Source: Neobacillus cucumis
GTDB taxonomy: Bacteria; Bacillota; Bacilli; Bacillales_B; DSM-18226
Direction: 5' to 3'
DNA: 64,000 bases
Assembly: GCF_016107705.1 (NCBI RefSeq)
Contig: NZ_JAEHGC010000002.1
Location: forward strand, 496,001 to 560,000
A program made the translations under genes and the position numbers. This document shows, one piece after another, positions 18,272 to 27,559 of this stretch. The notes beneath the pieces are model-generated. The model made no database searches, was not told the origin of the DNA, and worked only from the letters and a program-made list of their open reading frames with translations. Each line of letters begins with the position of its first letter. Position 1 is the first letter of the stretch.

Positions 18272-19171
18272 ATGAACTCTAATTTCAAAGAACAAATTGA
18301 ACAATTTAAACTGCGGAATCAAAACCGCGGGCGTTTACTTGTCAGCTGTCCCGACCAACCGGGAATTGTATCAGCGATTTCTCAATTCTTATTTTCTCAT
18401 AATGCCAATATCATTGAGTCCAGTCAGTACTCAACCAATCCTGAGGGTGGAGTATTTTTCATCCGGATTGAGTTCGAGTGTCCCTTTTTAAAAGAAAAAG
18501 CAAACGAAATGAAAGAACAGTTCACAGAAATTGCGGATAAGTTTTCAATGGAATGGACGTTAACACCAGTTTTTAAGGTGAAAAAAGCAGCTATTTTTGT
18601 TTCAAAAGAATTGCATTGTCTTTTGGAGCTATTATGGGAGTGGCAAAGCGGCGATTTGATGGCCGATATTGCTCTAGTCATTAGTAACCATGAAGCAGCT
18701 AGGGATGTTGTCGAAGGGCTTAATATCCCATTCTATTATATTCCAGCTAATAAAGATATCCGTGAACAAGTAGAAAAAGAGCAGTTGCAGCTTCTTAAAG
18801 AACATGATGTGGATTTAATTGTTCTTGCGCGTTACATGCAAATTTTGACACCGAATTTTGTAGCTGCAAACCCGCATAAAATTATTAACATCCACCATTC
18901 ATTCTTACCTGCCTTTATTGGGGCAAGACCGTATGAACGGGCATATGGCCGCGGCGTTAAATTGATTGGAGCTACATCACACTATGTAACGAATGATTTG
19001 GACGAAGGCCCTATTATCGAACAAGATATAGCAAGAGTTGATCACCGTGACAATGTTGAATCCCTAAAGAAAATCGGCCGCACAATTGAACGAAGTGTAT
19101 TGGCCCGCGCTGTAAAATGGCATCTGGAAGACCGAATTATTGTACATCAAAATAAAACAATTGTTTTCTAA
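18272..19171 (+). CDS. purU: Formyltetrahydrofolate deformylase
   Basis: Cytoplasmic enzyme of 299 residues hydrolysing 10-formyl-THF to formate and THF. It has an N-terminal ACT domain (RGRLLVSCPDQPGIVSAISQ, about 18-95) and a C-terminal formyltransferase fold. The active-site segment is VDLIVLARYMQILTPNFV followed by NIHHSFLPAFIGARPYERAYGRGVKLIGATSHYV, with the conserved asparagine, histidine and downstream aspartate in LDEGPIIEQD. AGGAAGG lies upstream of the ATG. Monocistronic, between its own promoter and terminator. Confidence 0.93.
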   Translation: MNSNFKEQIEQFKLRNQNRGRLLVSCPDQPGIVSAISQFLFSHNANIIESSQYSTNPEGGVFFIRIEFECPFLKEKANEMKEQFTEIADKFSMEWTLTPVFKVKKAAIFVSKELHCLLELLWEWQSGDLMADIALVISNHEAARDVVEGLNIPFYYIPANKDIREQVEKEQLQLLKEHDVDLIVLARYMQILTPNFVAANPHKIINIHHSFLPAFIGARPYERAYGRGVKLIGATSHYVTNDLDEGPIIEQDIARVDHRDNVESLKKIGRTIERSVLARAVKWHLEDRIIVHQNKTIVF

Positions 19172-19177
19172 AACATT

Positions 19178-19213
19178 AACTCCCCAGGCCATTCGGTTTG
19201 GGGAGTTGTTTTT
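19178..19213 (+). terminator. purU terminator
   Basis: 9-bp stem AACTCCCCA / TGGGGAGTT followed by GTTTTT. Confidence 0.85.
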
Positions 19214-19389
19214 ACCAGAAAAAAATCTAGTTTGAAAGGTCTGTCCTCTTCTGATTCTCCCTTTTTTTCAAAAAAAATATTTTATCCACGATAATAATGC
19301 AGTATGATAGATAAAGTTATAGGCAATTTCGTCTTCAATATTCAGTCTTTTTAGATAACTTAAAATTTAAAAAAGGAATCTGGGATATT

Positions 19390-22113
19390 ATGAAATTTAA
19401 AACAAAGCTTTATACGGGCACTGGGTCATTACTGCTGTTATTTTTTATCATTGCGTTAGTTTTAATGAACATGCTCCAACAAACAACCGTAAATTTAAAC
19501 CTGGTAGTGAATGATTTAAATGAAAGAATCGAAATGGCTTCCGATATTAAATTTGAAACAACTAGGATCGGTTTAGAGCTTAGTTCTGCATTAACCGATC
19601 ATCATAAGGAAATGAATAATGCCGCAAAGAATGATTGGGAGGATTCACAAACCACTTTAACCACAGCGCTGGATGCACTTAAAAAAAGGGACACCGAAAT
19701 GAAAGCGCAAGAGCTGATGGAAAAGTTGAAAACATTGCATGATACCTACAATAATATGGGGCAGCAAGCTTTGATTGAAAAAAAATTAAATAAAGATATA
19801 GAAATTCCAGATTCTTTTTGGAAGGATTCAGAACTGCTTCGGCAAAGAATGATGCAAATTGCTGATCTTCTTTATCGTTTGCAATCACAAAAGTTGAAGG
19901 ATGAACTGATCGGGTCTAAAGATACATATAATTGGGCAGTCACCGTGATTTACAGTTACCTTGCCATTGCCTTGGTTATTGGTATTGGTTTTACTTTTTG
20001 GATTATTAGAAGCATTACTAAAAACTTGAATAAAATCACCGATGTAATGAAAAGTGCAACCACGAGCAGCTTTGACTCTTTACCACGAATTGATCTTTCT
20101 GCTAGGGGTGAGTTAGGGGAAATTGCCGTTGCTTTTAATAAAATGGCAAATGAACTGGAGAAGCATAGTAAGCTTGAAAAACAATTTTTAAAAGAAGCAG
20201 AAGAGCAAAGTTGGTTAAATACAAAAATTGCCGAAATCGCGACGATTTACCCCGAAATTGAAAATGTGGTGATGTTAGCAGAGCTATTAATAACGAAGCT
20301 TGTTCCAATGGTAGAGGCGAGTTTTGGGGTTTTTTATATAAAAGAAGTGGAAGAAGATCAATATTATTTAAAAAAGATTTCAAGCTATGCCTCCTTAGAT
20401 AAGAATAAAGATTATATGCGTTTTCGTTTTGGAGAAGGGCTGGTCGGACAATGTGCACTTGAAAAGCGTCCGATTCTGTTAAGTCATGTCCCGGACAATT
20501 ATATAAGAATGGGTTCTGGAACAGGAGAAGCTTCACCGAAAAATATTATTATATTGCCGGTCCAGTTTGAAAATCATGTACTAGCGGTCATTGAAATTGC
20601 TTCCTTCACGTCTTTTAGTCCGTTGCAGGTAAAACTGCTCGAAGCAGTCAATAATAATATCGGCATCAAGATTAATAGTATTGTGAACCATATGAAGGTT
20701 GAAAAACTTTTGCAGGAATCGCAGGCACTTACCGAGGAACTTCAAGCCCAATCAGAGGAACTGCAGCTACAGCAAGAAGAGTTACGGACAACGAACGAAA
20801 AACTCGAAGAGCAGTATGAAGCTTCTGAACAAAAAAATGTTGAAATCGAAAAGGTTCGGGAGGAGCTTGAAGAGAAAGCGCAGCAACTAGAGCTTAGCTC
20901 TCAATATAAATCTGAGTTTCTAGCAAATATGTCGCATGAGTTAAGGACACCACTGAATAGTTTGCTCATTTTAGCGCAAATTCTCTCTGAGAATGGGCAG
21001 GGAAATCTTACAGCTAAACAACAAGAGTATATTCGGACCATCTACTCGTCTGGAAACGATTTACTTCATTTAATAAATGAGATTCTGGATTTAGCAAAGG
21101 TAGAGTCAGGTAAATTAGATATTAACCTAACAGAAGTTGAATTGCAGGAATTAGAGAAATTTATTCATCGCCAATTTTCTCCTGTCGCGATTCAAACAAA
21201 TGTTGGCTTCACAATAGAATTAGAAGAAGGATTATCAGAGACGTTCTTGACAGATGAGCAGCGTTTGCAGCAAATTCTGAAGAATTTACTTTCCAATGCC
21301 TTTAAATTCACGGAGATCGGCAGTGTAACCTTACGAGTACAAAAGGTAATAAAAAATGTCAGCGGTCCACTAACCAATGGAAAAACACAAAGGAAAGCGA
21401 TGCTTGCTTTCTCCGTTATCGATACTGGTATCGGCATTGAGGAAGCCAAACAAACCTCGATATTTGATGCCTTTATTCAAGAAGACGGAACGACCAGTCG
21501 TCAATATGGCGGTACCGGCTTAGGACTTTCGATTAGCCGGGAGATTGCCCATTTGCTAGGCGGATTTATTGAAGTATCAAGTAAAAAAGGAAAAGGGAGC
21601 ACTTTTACGTTATTTTTACCATACAGTCAAAAAACAGTGGCTGAAAATACGGCAATGGATGAAGCAGCCGTAACGCTTTATGAGGATGAAACATTAGAAA
21701 CTGCAGAGATTCAACCAAAGAGGTTTGAGAATTCAATCTTAATTAACAAGAAAATTCTTATAGTGGATGATGATATACGCAATGTTTATGCCCTTACCAT
21801 TGCTCTTGAGGAGAATGGGATGAAAGTAATTGTAGCAGAAAACGGCCGGGAAGGAATTGAGGTATTAAAAAACAACCCGGATACCGATCTGATTTTACTA
21901 GACATTATGATGCCGGAGATGGACGGGTTTGAAGCCATGCGTAAAATTCGGCAAACCTCAGAATTTAAAACCTTGCCAATCATTGCCCTTACAGCAAAAG
22001 CGATGAAGCGGAGCAGAGAGGAATGTTTAGAGGCAGGGGCTACGGATTATATTAGTAAGCCACTTAACTTAGACCAACTTTTCTCGTTAATGCAGGTTTG
22101 GCTGTATCAATAG
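19390..22113 (+). CDS. Membrane hybrid sensor histidine kinase (sensor-HAMP-GAF-coil-HisKA-HATPase-REC)
   Basis: 907 residues. TM1 about 13-30, a mostly helical extracellular sensor of about 150 residues, TM2 about 185-207, HAMP about 208-262, GAF about 280-430 (FRFGEGLVGQCAL), then a glutamate/glutamine-rich coiled coil (437-514). HisKA carries H516 in NMSHELRTPLNSLL, followed by HATPase (NLLSNAFKFTE, DTGIGIEE, GGTGLGLSI) and a C-terminal receiver with D838 in LILLDIMMPEMDG and the KPLN lysine. It senses outside the cell and autophosphorylates, probably passing phosphate to its own receiver. First gene of an operon with cheR (19-nt gap), a REC-kinase and a binding protein. The helical sensor plus binding-protein neighbour recalls TorS/TorT. 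Confidence 0.9.
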   Translation: MKFKTKLYTGTGSLLLLFFIIALVLMNMLQQTTVNLNLVVNDLNERIEMASDIKFETTRIGLELSSALTDHHKEMNNAAKNDWEDSQTTLTTALDALKKRDTEMKAQELMEKLKTLHDTYNNMGQQALIEKKLNKDIEIPDSFWKDSELLRQRMMQIADLLYRLQSQKLKDELIGSKDTYNWAVTVIYSYLAIALVIGIGFTFWIIRSITKNLNKITDVMKSATTSSFDSLPRIDLSARGELGEIAVAFNKMANELEKHSKLEKQFLKEAEEQSWLNTKIAEIATIYPEIENVVMLAELLITKLVPMVEASFGVFYIKEVEEDQYYLKKISSYASLDKNKDYMRFRFGEGLVGQCALEKRPILLSHVPDNYIRMGSGTGEASPKNIIILPVQFENHVLAVIEIASFTSFSPLQVKLLEAVNNNIGIKINSIVNHMKVEKLLQESQALTEELQAQSEELQLQQEELRTTNEKLEEQYEASEQKNVEIEKVREELEEKAQQLELSSQYKSEFLANMSHELRTPLNSLLILAQILSENGQGNLTAKQQEYIRTIYSSGNDLLHLINEILDLAKVESGKLDINLTEVELQELEKFIHRQFSPVAIQTNVGFTIELEEGLSETFLTDEQRLQQILKNLLSNAFKFTEIGSVTLRVQKVIKNVSGPLTNGKTQRKAMLAFSVIDTGIGIEEAKQTSIFDAFIQEDGTTSRQYGGTGLGLSISREIAHLLGGFIEVSSKKGKGSTFTLFLPYSQKTVAENTAMDEAAVTLYEDETLETAEIQPKRFENSILINKKILIVDDDIRNVYALTIALEENGMKVIVAENGREGIEVLKNNPDTDLILLDIMMPEMDGFEAMRKIRQTSEFKTLPIIALTAKAMKRSREECLEAGATDYISKPLNLDQLFSLMQVWLYQ

Positions 22114-22132
22114 AAGGGATTGAAATAATACT

Positions 22133-22975
22133 ATGAAAAATCCTCCAATTCTGCAATCAGAAGAGATTGAAAATATTGAAATTGAATTACTGCTTGAGGC
22201 TGTTTTTCGCTATTATGGGTACGATTTTAGAAATTATGCTTTACCTTTTGTCCAAAGGAGAATTAGCCATCGTGTTCGCAAGGAGAATCTATCAAGTATT
22301 TCAGCTCTCCAGGAAAAAGTCCTTCGTGACTCTGGGACGATGTTGAGCTTACTTTCGGACTTTTCGATCAATGTGACGGAGATGTTTCGCGATCCCACAT
22401 TTTTTAAGTCTTTTCGAACAAAAATTATCCCGATTATAAAACATTATCCCGAAATACGAATTTGGCATGTTGGCTGTTCTTCAGGAGAAGAGGTTTATTC
22501 GATGGCGATTCTTTTGCATGAAGAAGGGATTTATGAAAAAACGAAAATTTACGCAACTGACATAAACCATCTGATTCTTGAAAAAGCAAAACAGGGAACC
22601 TTTCCATTAGATGTGATGAAGCTCTATACCAAAAATTATCTGGAGGCGGGCGGAAAGAGGGCATTTTCAGAATATTACAAGGCTATTAGCGATAAGGTTT
22701 TTTTCCATGCTTTTCTTAGAAAGAATGTCTTATTTGCTCAGCATAATCTAGTAACCGACCAATCGTTTAACGAGTTTGATATTATTATCTGTCGGAATGT
22801 GTTCATCTATTTTAATAAAGCTCTGCAAAATGAGGTCCATAAATTATTATATAACAGCCTAAGCCATTCAGGCTTTCTCGGGCTGGGAAAAAGAGAGGGG
22901 ATAAAGTTTACGAGTTATGAAAACTGTTACGAAGAATTCGACGGATCAGAAAGACTATTCCGAAAAAACAAGTAG
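22133..22975 (+). CDS. CheR-type protein-glutamate O-methyltransferase
   Basis: 280 residues with the CheR N-terminal helical domain (about 20-70; PFVQRRISHRVRKENL) and a SAM-binding Rossmann domain (WHVGCSSGEEVYSMAILL, IYATDINHLILEKA, IICRNVFIYFN). CheR enzymes methylate glutamates in chemoreceptor coils. No chemoreceptor, CheB, CheA or CheW lies nearby, so its target is likely the coiled coil of the upstream kinase (inference). It overlaps the next gene by 59 nt in another frame. Canonical chemotaxis CheR is about 256 residues; this one is slightly longer. Confidence 0.87.
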   Translation: MKNPPILQSEEIENIEIELLLEAVFRYYGYDFRNYALPFVQRRISHRVRKENLSSISALQEKVLRDSGTMLSLLSDFSINVTEMFRDPTFFKSFRTKIIPIIKHYPEIRIWHVGCSSGEEVYSMAILLHEEGIYEKTKIYATDINHLILEKAKQGTFPLDVMKLYTKNYLEAGGKRAFSEYYKAISDKVFFHAFLRKNVLFAQHNLVTDQSFNEFDIIICRNVFIYFNKALQNEVHKLLYNSLSHSGFLGLGKREGIKFTSYENCYEEFDGSERLFRKNK

Positions 22976-24962
22976 TTACCCAACAAATAAAGTGAACATT
23001 TTAATGGTAGACGATCATCCAGAAAATCTTTTAGCGTTGGAAGCTGTCCTGAATTCTCCAAATTATAATTTGGTAAGTGCTAACTCGGGAAAAGAAGCGT
23101 TAATTTGTATGCTAAAGCAGGATTTCGCGGTTATATTACTAGACGTACAAATGCCAGGACTAAACGGGTTTGAAACGGCTAAGCTTATTAAAGCCAGAGA
23201 AAAAACGAGACATATTCCCATAATATTTATTACAGCAATAAGTCAAGAAAAGGAGCATGTTCATCAAGGGTATGCCGCAGGGGCAATTGATTATGTTTTT
23301 AAACCATTTCATCCTGATACATTAAAACGGAAAATCGAACAATTTGTAAAAATTCATCAAAAACATGAAGAAAACATTCTTCAAACGAATCGCGAGCGGA
23401 CAAATGAGCTGAAAGAAATCAATCGAAAATTAGATCGAACCACGTTAAATCTACGCCGGACTGAGGCACTATCGAAAGTAATTGGAGAAACCATTGTCGA
23501 TACGATTGTTACTTTTGATGAACAAGGTTCTGTTTTATCCGTGAATCCTGCTATAAAAAAAATGTTTGGTTATACGGCTGATGATATCATAGGGAAAAAC
23601 GTTGCTGTACTATTTCATAAGTTAGATGACGACCATGTCCGGATACCTTTTTTAACTACTATAAAACAATCAGTCGGTAGAGTGATAGAATCTGTAGGGA
23701 TTAGGAAAGACCGGCGCCACTTTCATGCGGATATTCTCATTGGTGAAACATCCGTTGAAAATCACCAGATCTTTGTATGTACGGTTCGTGATGTAACAGA
23801 AAGAAAGCAGATTGAGGAAGTTAAAAGATTGAAGCTCAATAATATGGAATATATCGTCGAAAAACGAACAGAGGAACTAATCAAGGCAAACGAAAAACTT
23901 CAATCCGAGATTGAGGAACGGAAAAAAATTGCTGACCATTTATTCCATTCACAAGAAAGATTTCGAAAAATCTTTGCGGCTAGTCCATGTTTGATGGCGA
24001 TTTTCTCCAAAAGAGATTTAATGATTATTGAGGTAAATACCAGCTGGTTAAGTTATACGGGTTATTCCCTTGAAGAGCTTAAACAACAAAAAATAAATTT
24101 GAACAACTTTATTGAGGAAGCAACGGGGAACCCAATTCAAATTGATCAAAAGATTCGCAATAAGAAAATAAATTATCGGACGAAAACCGGCGATCTACGC
24201 GATGGATTATTATCAACTGAAATGATAGATGTGTACCCTGAGCCATGTATTTTGATTGTATTGAACGATATTTCTGAAAGGGTACTACTGGAAAAAGAGA
24301 TGTCCCGATTAGATCGATTAAATTTAATTGGGGAGATGGCTGCCGGGATTGCCCATGAAATTCGGAATCCGATGACGACGGTCCAAGGATTTTTACAAAT
24401 ATCAAGGAATAACAAAGACCCCTTAGCAACGGATATTATCGATATCATGTTAGAAGAATTAACGAGGGCCAATTCCATTATTACGGAATTTCTTAACCTA
24501 GCGAAAAATAAGGTTAGTGTAAAGAAAAAACAAAGTTTGAATGCGATTTTAAAAGCTATTTTTCCACTCATTCAAGCGGAAGCTATGCGTTCTAGTAAAC
24601 AGGTAAAACTGGATTTACATGATTGTCCAGATATTTTCCTCGATCAGAAAGAAATTCGCCAGCTGATCTTAAATATTTCATTAAATGGATTTGATGCGAT
24701 GTCGTCAAATGGGGAGCTTACGATAAAAACCTATACCGATCAACAGTCCGTTTTTTTGGAAATAAAGGATCAAGGTCATGGAATCAACCCGGAAGTATTA
24801 CAAAAATTAGGGACACCTTTCTTTACTACAAAGGAAAAGGGAACAGGCCTGGGTTTAGCCATCTGTTATAGTGTAGCCAAACGCCACCATGCTGAAATTG
24901 ATATTAAAACCGGTAAACAAGGAACTACGTTCTCGATTCGTTTTCAATTAAATTCCTTTTAA
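22917..24962 (+). CDS. Soluble REC-PAS-PAS sensor histidine kinase
   Basis: 681 residues without membrane helices. N-terminal receiver (about 25-145; VNILMVDDHPENLLALEA, D76 in VILLDVQMPGLNG, K in VFKPFHP), a coil, PAS1 (about 190-300), PAS2 (about 345-460), HisKA with H480 in GIAHEIRNPMTTVQGFLQ, and HATPase (NISLNGFDAMSSNG, KGTGLGLAIC). The H-E-I-R-N-P box with T-x-x-x-G-F is the type found in Bacillus sporulation and orphan kinases. The receiver may accept phosphate from the upstream hybrid kinase. ATG 22917 lies inside cheR; an in-frame GTG at 22992 is an alternative start. It is followed after 41 nt by the binding protein. Confidence 0.88.
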   Translation: MKTVTKNSTDQKDYSEKTSSYPTNKVNILMVDDHPENLLALEAVLNSPNYNLVSANSGKEALICMLKQDFAVILLDVQMPGLNGFETAKLIKAREKTRHIPIIFITAISQEKEHVHQGYAAGAIDYVFKPFHPDTLKRKIEQFVKIHQKHEENILQTNRERTNELKEINRKLDRTTLNLRRTEALSKVIGETIVDTIVTFDEQGSVLSVNPAIKKMFGYTADDIIGKNVAVLFHKLDDDHVRIPFLTTIKQSVGRVIESVGIRKDRRHFHADILIGETSVENHQIFVCTVRDVTERKQIEEVKRLKLNNMEYIVEKRTEELIKANEKLQSEIEERKKIADHLFHSQERFRKIFAASPCLMAIFSKRDLMIIEVNTSWLSYTGYSLEELKQQKINLNNFIEEATGNPIQIDQKIRNKKINYRTKTGDLRDGLLSTEMIDVYPEPCILIVLNDISERVLLEKEMSRLDRLNLIGEMAAGIAHEIRNPMTTVQGFLQISRNNKDPLATDIIDIMLEELTRANSIITEFLNLAKNKVSVKKKQSLNAILKAIFPLIQAEAMRSSKQVKLDLHDCPDIFLDQKEIRQLILNISLNGFDAMSSNGELTIKTYTDQQSVFLEIKDQGHGINPEVLQKLGTPFFTTKEKGTGLGLAICYSVAKRHHAEIDIKTGKQGTTFSIRFQLNSF

Positions 24963-25003
24963 ACTACCCATAGTTTTTAAAACAGAAAAGAGGGAAGGAT
25001 TTT

Positions 25004-25960
25004 GTGTTTAAAAAAGGAAAAGTAGTTATTCTTACGATCGTTATAATTTCCGTCATCCTAATTGGATTAATCTATAAATCATATAATAAACCGAAAGTGG
25101 TTGTAGTGTTAAAAAATTTAGACACACAATATTTTGAAATTGTGAAATCGGGTGTCGAACAAGGATTTAAAGACTTTGGTATTAATGGTGAAGTAGTCGG
25201 ACCAGATAAGGAATCAGCCGAAGAACAGGCCCGGATATTAAAGAAACTCTATCAAGAAAAACCTGATGTTTTAATTGTCTCGCCAATTAGTTCTTCTATT
25301 ATTCCGATATTGGATAAGTTTACGAAAGAAAAGCACATTCCTGTTTTATTGATGGATCAAAATAATCCATGGCCGAATAAAACGGCATATGTTGGTGCTG
25401 ATAACGTTGATTTAGGCAAGAAGGCAGGCTCATTATTGAGCTCTGAGCTGCATCCTGGCAATAAGGTAGCGATTATCGCTGGGAATCTATCAGTTCCAGT
25501 TTTTAAAGATAGGATAATGGGGGCTAAAATTGCCTTAAAAAATTCAGGGATGATTGTCGCAGAGGAAAAAGTGGGCGTTCCAGATGATTTAAAGATGGTA
25601 AGAAAAGAAGTGAATCAGATTTTGATAGAAAATCCTAATCTTCAAGGATTCATTGCTACACATGATAATCTTGCTTATCGGATTATAAAGGTATTGAAGG
25701 AAGAGGACCGGGTAATGCCGGTGATTGGAGCAGATGGAATTCCTGATATGGTGAAATATATTGAGGATGGAACCATATCGGCAACAGTTGCTCAAAACCC
25801 CTTTGATATGGGACATTTAGCGGTTGAAACAGCCCTAAAAGTCATAAAGGGGGAAAATGTAAAGAAAATCGTTGATACGGGTGTCGATATCGTCATTCAA
25901 GAAAATGCGCAGGAAAGATTAGACTTCTATAAAAAAATGGTTCGATTTGGTACGAATTAG
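25004..25960 (+). CDS. Membrane-anchored periplasmic-binding-protein-like sensor (RbsB/Peripla_BP_4)
   Basis: 318 residues. An uncleaved-looking N-terminal helix (VVILTIVIISVILIGLIY, 7-25) with no lipobox cysteine is followed by a sugar-binding type I fold: VVVVLKNLDTQYFEIVKSGV, DVLIVSPISSSIIPILD, AYVGADNVDLGKKAG, VAIIAGNLSVPVFKDRI, VIGADGIPDMVKYI, ATVAQNPFDMGHLAVE. No ABC permease or ATPase is present, so a transport role is unlikely. As last gene of the kinase operon it probably binds a ligand outside the membrane and signals to the kinase's sensor, as TorT does for TorS or LuxP for LuxQ. GTG start behind AGGGAAGG. Confidence 0.85.
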   Translation: MFKKGKVVILTIVIISVILIGLIYKSYNKPKVVVVLKNLDTQYFEIVKSGVEQGFKDFGINGEVVGPDKESAEEQARILKKLYQEKPDVLIVSPISSSIIPILDKFTKEKHIPVLLMDQNNPWPNKTAYVGADNVDLGKKAGSLLSSELHPGNKVAIIAGNLSVPVFKDRIMGAKIALKNSGMIVAEEKVGVPDDLKMVRKEVNQILIENPNLQGFIATHDNLAYRIIKVLKEEDRVMPVIGADGIPDMVKYIEDGTISATVAQNPFDMGHLAVETALKVIKGENVKKIVDTGVDIVIQENAQERLDFYKKMVRFGTN

Positions 25961-26004
25961 ACGTGGGCGAGAAAAGAATCGTGGAACAATATACTGTCAA
26001 AATT

Positions 26005-26027
26005 AGGGTGCTGTATGGCACCTTTTT
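26005..26027 (+). terminator. Terminator of the signalling operon
   Basis: Short stem GGTGC / GCACC (extended by weak pairs) followed by TTTTTATTTT. Confidence 0.6.
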
Positions 26028-26142
26028 ATTTTGAACATTATAAAAAATCTGCTAACATATGTAAGAAGGCCCATTTATTTAGGGATGCGTAATAATGAAA
26101 TGAGCGGGTATAAATTTACGAACTGAGCTGAAGGGAGGAATG

Positions 26143-27390
26143 ATGGATCATATGGCAGATTATTCATTAAATAATCCAGAGGGGATTTCCCGATCTAAAA
26201 GAGTATGGATGGCAATTGTGCTTGGTTCGCTAGCCGCATTTGGCCCATTATCGATAGATATGTATTTACCTGCACTACCTAATATTGCAAAGGATTTTCA
26301 ATCAAATCCCTCTGTTGTACAGCTTAGCTTAAGCTTTTTCGTGATTGGTCTAGCTTCCGGGCAGCTGTTCGCAGGACCAATAAGTGATATAAGCGGACGG
26401 CGTAAACCCCTTTTAATTGGATTAATTACGTATTTTATCGCTTCCCTTTTATGTGTATTTAGCCCATCGATTTGGGGATTAATTATCTTGCGGCTTATCC
26501 AGGGCTTGGCGGGCTCTGCTGGAATTGTGATTTCAAGAGCGATTGTCCGTGATTTATACACCGGAAGCGAATTAACAAAGTTTTTCGCGCTCCTTGCGTT
26601 GGTAAACGGCCTTGCTCCAATTCTGGCTCCAGTGGCGGGGGCGCAATTGCTAAAATTCGTTCCATGGCAGGGAGTATTTATTGTTTTAAGTGTAATCGGT
26701 ATCGTAATGTTTTTTGTTGTTCTTTTTGGGTTGCCGGAAACTCTTCAGGAGGAAAAGCGCTCTTCCGGCGGTGTAAAAAACACGTATCACACCTTTCTTA
26801 AACTTATTTTAGATCGCCGTTTTATGGGCTATGCTTTAGCGCAGGGTTTGGTTTTTGCTGCTATGTTTGCTTATATTTCGGGATCTCCTTTTGTAGTGCA
26901 AAATATTTATGGTGCATCACCGCAAATGTTTAGTTTGATTTTTGCAATTAATGCGATAGGCATCATGATCAATAGTCAGACGGCCGGGAGATTGGCAGGA
27001 CGAATTCATGAATCGAAACTGCTGGCTTTTGGTTTGGGTACATCTTCGATAGGGGGAATCGTTTTACTCCTCTTATTACTTGCGCATGCAAAATTAATAT
27101 TCATTCTGATTCCTTTATTTTTTGTAGTATCAAGTGTGGGAATGGTAAGTACAGCAGGATTTTCACTTGCGATGCAAACCCAAGGAAACAATGCCGGGAG
27201 TGCATCTGCATTACTCGGAGTCACATCCTTAGCCTTCGGTGGAATCGTTGCTCCTCTAGTTGGAATTGGCGGAGGAAATACAGCAATTCCGATGGGAATA
27301 GTCATCGTCATAGCAGGATGCGGAGCAGTGCTCGCTTATCTATTACTAGTCCAAAGAAAACAGGGAAAAACCGATAACCTTTCCATGTAA
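26143..27390 (+). CDS. Bcr/CflA-family MFS multidrug exporter
   Basis: 415-residue 12-TM transporter of the drug:H+ antiporter-1 Bcr/CflA branch. Its signatures are LAAFGPLSIDMYLPALPNIA in TM1, LFAGPISDISGRRKPLL (motif A), RLIQGLAGSAGIVISRAIVRDLY (motif B region) and NGLAPILAPVAGAQLL. Relatives export bicyclomycin, chloramphenicol or sulfonamides; the substrate is unknown. Three in-frame ATGs (26140, 26143, 26152) follow AAGGGAGG; I take 26143 on spacing. A dispersed hairpin element follows the stop directly. Confidence 0.87.
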   Translation: MDHMADYSLNNPEGISRSKRVWMAIVLGSLAAFGPLSIDMYLPALPNIAKDFQSNPSVVQLSLSFFVIGLASGQLFAGPISDISGRRKPLLIGLITYFIASLLCVFSPSIWGLIILRLIQGLAGSAGIVISRAIVRDLYTGSELTKFFALLALVNGLAPILAPVAGAQLLKFVPWQGVFIVLSVIGIVMFFVVLFGLPETLQEEKRSSGGVKNTYHTFLKLILDRRFMGYALAQGLVFAAMFAYISGSPFVVQNIYGASPQMFSLIFAINAIGIMINSQTAGRLAGRIHESKLLAFGLGTSSIGGIVLLLLLLAHAKLIFILIPLFFVVSSVGMVSTAGFSLAMQTQGNNAGSASALLGVTSLAFGGIVAPLVGIGGGNTAIPMGIVIVIAGCGAVLAYLLLVQRKQGKTDNLSM

Positions 27391-27391
27391 T

Positions 27392-27450
27392 CCGTGGAAC
27401 ATAGTGTGAAACAAGAAAATTCGGGTGGTGCCTGTCACCACCCGAATTTT
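27392..27450 (+). repeat. 59-nt dispersed hairpin element, copy 1
   Basis: Begins CCGTGGAACATAGTGTGAAA and ends in a perfect 15-bp hairpin AAAATTCGGGTGGTG / CACCACCCGAATTTT with a 5-nt loop. A near-identical copy lies at 35339-35397, also starting 1-2 nt after a stop codon. It probably doubles as terminator of the upstream gene. Confidence 0.8.
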
Positions 27451-27559
27451 GTCGATTTATTTTTAAACATCATGATCTAAATCATTTTTATTTTTAAGAT
27501 ATAGGTGTATTGTTTTTGTGTATTGATTAAATACTTAAGTTTGTAGGAGGATGGTATTG

